From Campylobacter concisus (GTDB taxonomy: Bacteria > Campylobacterota > Campylobacteria > Campylobacterales > Campylobacteraceae), in NCBI RefSeq assembly GCF_003048835.2, contig NZ_CP060705.1, positions 1,178,001 through 1,242,000 of the forward strand: a stretch of 64,000 bases of DNA, given 5' to 3'. A model generated the notes under the pieces. That model had not been told where the DNA came from and did not search any database. It worked only from the letters and a program-made list of their open reading frames with translations. This document shows positions 59,475 through 64,000 of the stretch, piece after piece (within the stretch, counting starts at the first letter, position 1; each line of letters starts with the position of its first letter). The position numbers and the translations under genes are program-made.

Positions 59475-62018
59475 ATGAAAAAAGTAGCTTACATAGTTGG
59501 CGCGCTTGTGCTCATAGTAGCTTGCATTTTTGGCTTTATCTTTAGCTCTTTTGGCAACAAATTTATAGCCAGCAAAATAGAAAAAGAGGCACTCGCTCGT
59601 GGTATCGATGTCAAATTTAAAGAGTTTAATCTTGGTCTTAGCACCTTAAATTTAGAGGCGACCGTGATGAATGCCATAAATTTAAAGGCAAATGGCGATC
59701 TATCCTTGCTTGCTCAAAGTATGAGCTTAAACATAGATATAAACGCCGACAAGGCAAAGGCTATCGAGCTTGGTCTAAAAAAGGACGTCGCGCTTAAAGC
59801 AAACGTGGCTGGTAAATTTAGCGACTTCAAGCTAACAGCAACTGGCACGGCGCTTGGTTCAAACATAAATTTAAACGCAAATTTAAAAGACTACCTGCCA
59901 AAAGCTCTAAATCTTGACGCTAAAAATATCGAGCTTTCTGAGATATCAGCTCTTGCTAAAAAGCCAAATTTAGCTAGCGGCAAGCTTGATCTAACGAGCA
60001 ATATGCAAGGAGTTGATGAGAAAAATGAGCCCATCATAAACGCTCAAATTTTAGCAAGCGACGCAGCGATAAACAAAGAAATTCTTAAAAATGAATTTGG
60101 GCTAAATTTAGCAAAAGATATAAACTTTAAAGGCGGCGTAAATGCTAAATTTGCAAATGAAAAAGTGAGCGCAAAAACCCTCATCATCGCACCTGAAGCC
60201 ACTTTAAAAGCAAACGAGACGACCTATGATCTAGCTAGTAAAAATTTAAAGAGTGACTTTTCGCTAAATGTGCCTGATCTTGCCCTTTTTGGCAAGCTCT
60301 TAGGCGAGCAGCTAAGTGGCGCAGTGGATGCAAACGGCGAAATTACAATGCAAGAAAATGCCCTTAAAAACTTAAAAGCTGAGATAAACGGCCTTGGCGG
60401 CAAGATAAATGCAAATTTTGATAGCAAAAACTTAGCCCTAAATGCGGCTAGCATCAAGCTAAAAGAGCTTCTAGCGCTTGCCTTGCAGCCTAGCTACGCA
60501 GACGGGCAGATAAATTTAAATGCAAATTTTAGTGGCTTTGACGAGCTAAAAAAGCTTGCGGGCGAGGCTAAATTTGAGATAAAAAATGGCCTTATAAATA
60601 AAGAACTTGCAAAGCTTAAAAATGCGGCTAAATTTAAGCTAAAAGGTGGTGCTGTCGCAAAGGACGAGCTTGTAAATTTTGACGCAAATGTGCTTAGTGA
60701 CCTTGGCGAGCTAAAGGATGTAAAGGGCGTTTTTGACCTAAAAAACAGCCAAATTTTTAGCAAATTTGCCCTGCTCATTAACGACCCTGAGAAATTTAAA
60801 GCGGTTAGTGGCTTTGAGGTTGGCTCAAAGATGGCGCTTACGGGCGATGTGAAGGTTAAAGCAAGCAAGATAGATGAGCTAAATTTAGGCGGTGATGCCT
60901 TTGCTGGCAAGCTAAACGCCACCATAAAAAATGAAAATTTTGATTTTAGCCTAAAAGAGGCGCAGTTAGGAGAGATCCTAGCGCTTAGCGGCAACGATAG
61001 ACTAGCAAACGCCAAGGCAAATGTCCAGGCAAAAGGGCAAAATATCTTTAGTAAAAGCCCAAGTATCGCTACAACAATCGCTTTAAATGAGGGTAAATTT
61101 AACGCCGCAGCACTTAGCAAAATGCTTGATAAAAAATTCCCTGAAAATGAGAAATTTAGCTCAAATTTAAGCCTAGACTACAAAGGCGACGTAGCGAAAT
61201 TTAGTGGCGATTTTCTTAGCTCGCTAGCTGATATAAAGGGCATAGATGGCAGTTTTGATACGGGCAAAAGCACGCTAAACTTAAAGCTTCAAGCGGTGGT
61301 TTCAGAGCTAAATAAGCTTGCATTTTTAGCTGGTCGCGAGCTTCACGGTAAATTTGCAGCCCTCGTAACGGCAGAAGGCAAAGTGGATGACCTAAGCGTA
61401 AAAGCCACTTCAGATGATCTATTTAAGGGCAAACTCGAGGCAAACTACAAAGGTGGTACGCTTGATGCGGTGCTAAAAAACTTCGAAGTCAAGGGCCTAA
61501 CACAGACTTTGGGGTTAGAACATCTTTATGACGGCAACGGCGATGCTAAATTTGACTACGAAACAAAGCAAAGGCTCGGCAAATTTGACATCTTGCTAAA
61601 AGAGGGTCACCTAGCCAGCACAAATCTCACAAACAACATAAAAACCTTCACCGGCAAAGACATCACAAAAGAAATTTACAAAGACGGCAAAATTTACGGC
61701 GATATAAAGGGTGACAACGTCATTTTTAACGTAAATTTAAGCTCGCCAAAGAGCGACATAAAGGTTACAGGCGGCACTTACAATACCGCGACAAAAATGC
61801 TTAATGCGCCGCTTGTTTGCAGGCTAGAAAAGACTGACCTAAACGTGAAAATCTCAGGCACGACAGATAATCTAAAATACGACGTCAGATCGCAATATCT
61901 TGAAAATAAGGTCAAAAAAGAGATAGGTAGATTTTTAGATAAAAAGCTTGGTAAAGATGATGAAAGCACAAACGGCGAAAAGCAAAATTTAAAGGGTCTT
62001 TTAAAAGGGCTATTTTAG
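59475..62018 (+). CDS. Large AsmA/DUF748-like envelope protein
   Basis: The 847-residue protein has one N-terminal membrane helix (VAYIVGALVLIVACIFGFIF) and then a long periplasmic region of repeating amphipathic beta strands, with periods of alternating leucine/asparagine as in NINLNANLKDYLPKALNLDA. The C-terminal part includes GDIKGDNVIFNVNLSSPKSD, matching the AsmA C-terminal domain. Such proteins (AsmA, TamB, YhdP) are long beta-taco structures thought to move phospholipids between membranes. It is followed without a gap by the MFS gene. The family call is good; phospholipid transport is inferred. Confidence 0.8.
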   Translation: MKKVAYIVGALVLIVACIFGFIFSSFGNKFIASKIEKEALARGIDVKFKEFNLGLSTLNLEATVMNAINLKANGDLSLLAQSMSLNIDINADKAKAIELGLKKDVALKANVAGKFSDFKLTATGTALGSNINLNANLKDYLPKALNLDAKNIELSEISALAKKPNLASGKLDLTSNMQGVDEKNEPIINAQILASDAAINKEILKNEFGLNLAKDINFKGGVNAKFANEKVSAKTLIIAPEATLKANETTYDLASKNLKSDFSLNVPDLALFGKLLGEQLSGAVDANGEITMQENALKNLKAEINGLGGKINANFDSKNLALNAASIKLKELLALALQPSYADGQINLNANFSGFDELKKLAGEAKFEIKNGLINKELAKLKNAAKFKLKGGAVAKDELVNFDANVLSDLGELKDVKGVFDLKNSQIFSKFALLINDPEKFKAVSGFEVGSKMALTGDVKVKASKIDELNLGGDAFAGKLNATIKNENFDFSLKEAQLGEILALSGNDRLANAKANVQAKGQNIFSKSPSIATTIALNEGKFNAAALSKMLDKKFPENEKFSSNLSLDYKGDVAKFSGDFLSSLADIKGIDGSFDTGKSTLNLKLQAVVSELNKLAFLAGRELHGKFAALVTAEGKVDDLSVKATSDDLFKGKLEANYKGGTLDAVLKNFEVKGLTQTLGLEHLYDGNGDAKFDYETKQRLGKFDILLKEGHLASTNLTNNIKTFTGKDITKEIYKDGKIYGDIKGDNVIFNVNLSSPKSDIKVTGGTYNTATKMLNAPLVCRLEKTDLNVKISGTTDNLKYDVRSQYLENKVKKEIGRFLDKKLGKDDESTNGEKQNLKGLLKGLF

Positions 62019-63179
62019 ATGAAAAAGGCGGAAAATTTAAAGTATCTAATGGGGCTTGGGCACTTTTGTAGCGACATAAACCAAAGTGCCCTTGGTGCGA
62101 TGCTACCCTTTTTCATCGCAAGCTACCACTACGACTACGCTACAGCCGCCTCGCTCGTGACAGCCACAAATTTAGCAAGCTCTCTCATCCAACCGCTGAT
62201 CGGCCGCTTAAGCGACAAAAAAGAGCTACCATACGTCATCCCGCTTGGGCTACTTTTGGCAGGCGGGGGCATGAGTCTCACTGGCTTTATCACAAACTAC
62301 TACCTCATCTTAGTTTGTGTGATGATAAGCGGTATCGGCGCTGCGCTCTTTCACCCAAGTGCCGCAAGGATCGTAAACTACGCCTCAAACGCCAAAAATA
62401 GAGCCAAAAGCATAAGCATATTTTCATTTGGTGGCAACGTAGGCTTTGCAGTTGGTCCAATTTTAGTCGCCGTTTTTGTGGGAAATTTTGGTCTAAAAGG
62501 GACGCTAGTTTTCATCATCCCTCAAATTTTGCTAACACTTTTATACCTTAAAAAGGGCAAATTTATAAAAACGCTCGAAGGCAATCACAAAAAGCAAATT
62601 TCACAAAAAACAAGCGCTCTAAAAGACGATCTGGACGCATTTTTGAGGCTTTGTCTGTGTATATTTTCACGCTCGATCGTCGCATTTGGATTTTCGGCAT
62701 TTTTTAGCATCTACCTCATCAAAATTTTTGGCCTTAGCAAAGAGGCTGCAAATGTAAATTTAAGTATGTTTTTTGCTGCAGGCGCGATCTCTACGCTATT
62801 TGGCGGAGCTCTAGCAGATAGATACGGCCTAGTTAGGCTCATCAAAATAAGCCTAAGCATAGCCGCACCGCTAGTCGTGCTAATGCTCTTTATCGACAGC
62901 TACGCGCTATTTCTCGTGGCCTCCATCTGCGTGAGCGCCTGCATTAGCCTATCTTTTAGCCCATCTATCGCCCTTGCACAGCTTTATCTGCCAAATCAGA
63001 TCGGCCTAGCCTCTGGCGTAACGCTTGGGCTTAGCATCACTATCGGCGGTATATTCGCAACGGTCATCGGAAAGATCGCTGACATCTTTAGCCTAACACA
63101 CTCATTTTACTTTATCGCCGCAGTTTCGCTCATCTGCGCGGTGTCAAGCTATTTTTTAAAGCCGGTAAGCAAGATCTAA
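62019..63179 (+). CDS. MFS exporter, fosmidomycin-resistance (Fsr) type
   Basis: The 386-residue protein has twelve membrane helices and the Fsr-type opening GHFCSDINQSALGAMLPFFI, followed by QPLIGRLSDKKELPYVIPLG, the motif-A loop. ALFHPSAARIVNYAS is also typical. Relatives export fosmidomycin or other small molecules. The ATG begins one base after the AsmA-like stop, so both are co-transcribed. Confidence 0.9.
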   Translation: MKKAENLKYLMGLGHFCSDINQSALGAMLPFFIASYHYDYATAASLVTATNLASSLIQPLIGRLSDKKELPYVIPLGLLLAGGGMSLTGFITNYYLILVCVMISGIGAALFHPSAARIVNYASNAKNRAKSISIFSFGGNVGFAVGPILVAVFVGNFGLKGTLVFIIPQILLTLLYLKKGKFIKTLEGNHKKQISQKTSALKDDLDAFLRLCLCIFSRSIVAFGFSAFFSIYLIKIFGLSKEAANVNLSMFFAAGAISTLFGGALADRYGLVRLIKISLSIAAPLVVLMLFIDSYALFLVASICVSACISLSFSPSIALAQLYLPNQIGLASGVTLGLSITIGGIFATVIGKIADIFSLTHSFYFIAAVSLICAVSSYFLKPVSKI

Positions 63180-63181
63180 AT

Positions 63182-63292
63182 TTATAAAAATAGCTTGCTA
63201 ACAACGTAAAACACGGCCTTTCCACCAAGTACCACTCTGCCGTCATCTCTCATCAAACAAGAAATCTCACCACCCCCTCTTTTTTGACTTCG
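63182..63292 (-). pseudogene. Remnant of a PhzF-family gene (C-terminal tail only)
   Basis: An open frame of 36 codons on the minus strand ends in GGGEISCLMRDDGRVVLGGK followed by AVFYVVSKL. This matches the C-terminal strand pair of PhzF-like isomerases (G-E-I-x-x-x-x-x-D-G-R-V-x-x-G-G-K-A-V). An in-frame stop lies just before it, and no upstream PhzF sequence (such as the C-G-x-A-T-G-A-x loop) follows on the same strand. It is therefore a gene tail left after deletion or rearrangement. Confidence 0.5.
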
Positions 63293-63429
63293 CTACGATG
63301 AGATGATGCGAAATTTTACGATATGAATGGGCTCAAAAGAAGCAGTGTTTTGTGATAGATTTAAATGTTGCGCGGTTTAAAATTTGGCAAAATAAAATAA
63401 TAAAATCTAGCCCATCTAGTAACTTTAAT

Positions 63430-63556
63430 CCATAAAGACAAGAAAATTTTTGTTTCAGACAAGGCGGATGAGCAAAAACAAGGGAGCGTATATATCATAC
63501 GTGACCGAAGTTTGAAGCGATATCCAACGCAGTATAAAACAAAAAGGGCTTGTCTT
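63430..63556. repeat. Candidate dispersed repeat segment between the PhzF remnant and uvrB
   Basis: The gap 63293-63556 has no gene. Its last part is a richer, non-native-looking stretch: CAAGGCGGATGAGC, AGGGAGCGTATATATCATACGTGACCGAAG-type words and a final GGGCTTGTC, with GACAAG at 63437 and CTTGTC at 63549 as inverted ends. I recall similar words between genes in other Campylobacter genomes, but I cannot verify that here. Confidence 0.35.
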
Positions 63557-64000
63557 TTAGAGCTTTCTCATCTTTGCTATCTCGTCACGTAATGCCGCCG
63601 CCTTCTCAAACTCCAGCTGCGCCGCCGCTTCAAGCATCTGCTTTCTTAGCTCTTTTACTATCGCAGCCCGCTCGCTAGCAGGCATCTTCTCTAAATTTTT
63701 ACCACGATTGTAAATTTCGCCGTCATCCTCAACGTGCAGGCTCTCTTCGATATTTCTGCTGGCAGAGTGCGGCGTGATGCCGTGAGCTTTGTTGTATTCA
63801 TCTTGAAATTTACGCCTAGCAGTCGTCGTATCGATCGCCTCTTTCATTGATTTGGTGATCTTTTTGGCAAACATTAGCACCTTGCCATTTACGTTTCTGG
63901 CCGCACGCCCCATCGTCTGTATAAGGCTTGTTGTCGAGCGCAAAAAACCCTCTTTATCGGCGTCCATGATCGCTATTAGGCTCACTTCAGGCAGGTCAAG
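63557..64000 (-). CDS. uvrB: Excinuclease ABC subunit B, C-terminal part (partial)
   Basis: The frame runs off the window end. It encodes the last 147 residues of Uvr[21 protein letters not shown] with the helicase motif V/VI region [20 protein letters not shown]. The C-terminal UVR domain follows ([20 protein letters not shown] then ALRDEI), which contacts UvrC. UvrB verifies DNA damage in nucleotide excision repair. The stop lies just after the inverted CTTGTC end of the preceding repeat segment. Confidence 0.97.
   Translation of the reverse strand, partial: LDLPEVSLIAIMDADKEGFLRSTTSLIQTMGRAARNVNGKVLMFAKKITKSMKEAIDTTTARRKFQDEYNKAHGITPHSASRNIEESLHVEDDGEIYNRGKNLEKMPASERAAIVKELRKQMLEAAAQLEFEKAAALRDEIAKMRKL

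Overview
The window looks like a stretch of a Campylobacter chromosome, most like C. concisus or a close relative. The DNA is AT-rich with abundant AAATTT words, and codon use favours A/T-ending codons. Several blocks keep the gene order I know from C. jejuni: rsmH / PPIase-ftsA-ftsZ; purL-DnaJ-like-purH; mnmE-jag-yidC-yidD-rnpA-rpmH with a UDG-like gene and a ybgC-type thioesterase beside it; CN-hydrolase / cation efflux / agmatine deiminase; and a CjaA-type cysteine ABC system. The species call is inference; no rRNA or tRNA gene is present to test it.

Layout. 1-8.2 kb: cell envelope and division (FusC-type exporter, FtsL-like protein, RsmH, a class II aldolase-like protein, a PpiD-like chaperone, FtsA, FtsZ). 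8.4-11.4 kb: a DUF2249 / polytopic membrane protein / DUF59 (SufT-like) trio, then periplasmic MsrAB. 11.4-18.3 kb: a tight purL-(ClpP-fold membrane protease)-(TerB-DnaJ)-(secreted protein)-purH operon next to a lipoprotein that resembles the secreted protein. 18.4-23.8 kb: MdaB, then the rpmH-rnpA-yidD-yidC-jag-mnmE RNA/membrane-insertion operon. 23.9-33.1 kb: a degenerate UDG-like protein, a periplasmic protein, YbgC, split ThrE exporter, PrmC, M48 protease, a WGR-like/propeller protein, an SLC6-type transporter and a small orphan. 33.1-33.6 kb: a gene-poor stretch with a degenerate tandem repeat. 33.6-43.7 kb: BCCT transporter, two DKNYY membrane proteins, an ABC-F ATPase, a MATE exporter, a YgjP-like metalloprotein and an Hcp-like Sel1 protein.

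43.7-46.8 kb: a TAXI-TRAP system with a fused permease. 46.8-48.7 kb: an accessory-looking AT-rich island with a cluster of stem-loops and a small-protein module (YqjD-like, YqjE-like, a third small protein, and an entericidin-like lipoprotein behind an unusual leader), ending at a PstB-like ATPase that has lost its start codon. 49.4-52.4 kb: agmatine deiminase, CDF transporter and carbamoylputrescine amidase. 52.5-55.5 kb: cysteine-type ABC uptake. 55.5-55.8 kb: a TfoX-domain gene with foreign codon use. 55.9-59.5 kb: phosphomannomutase/phosphoglucomutase and groESL behind a well-formed promoter and a CIRCE-like operator. 59.5-63.2 kb: an AsmA-like protein and a fosmidomycin-resistance-type MFS exporter. 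63.2-64 kb: a decayed PhzF tail, a candidate dispersed repeat and the C-terminal end of uvrB.

I found no CRISPR array, insertion sequence, prophage, tRNA or long poly-G phase-variable tract. The observations most worth checking are the missing conventional start codon of rnpA, the structured non-coding region and entericidin leader at 47.0-48.4 kb, the DUF2249/membrane/DUF59 trio, the UDG-like protein lacking its catalytic motifs, the protease/co-chaperone pair embedded in the purine operon, and the twin DKNYY proteins.
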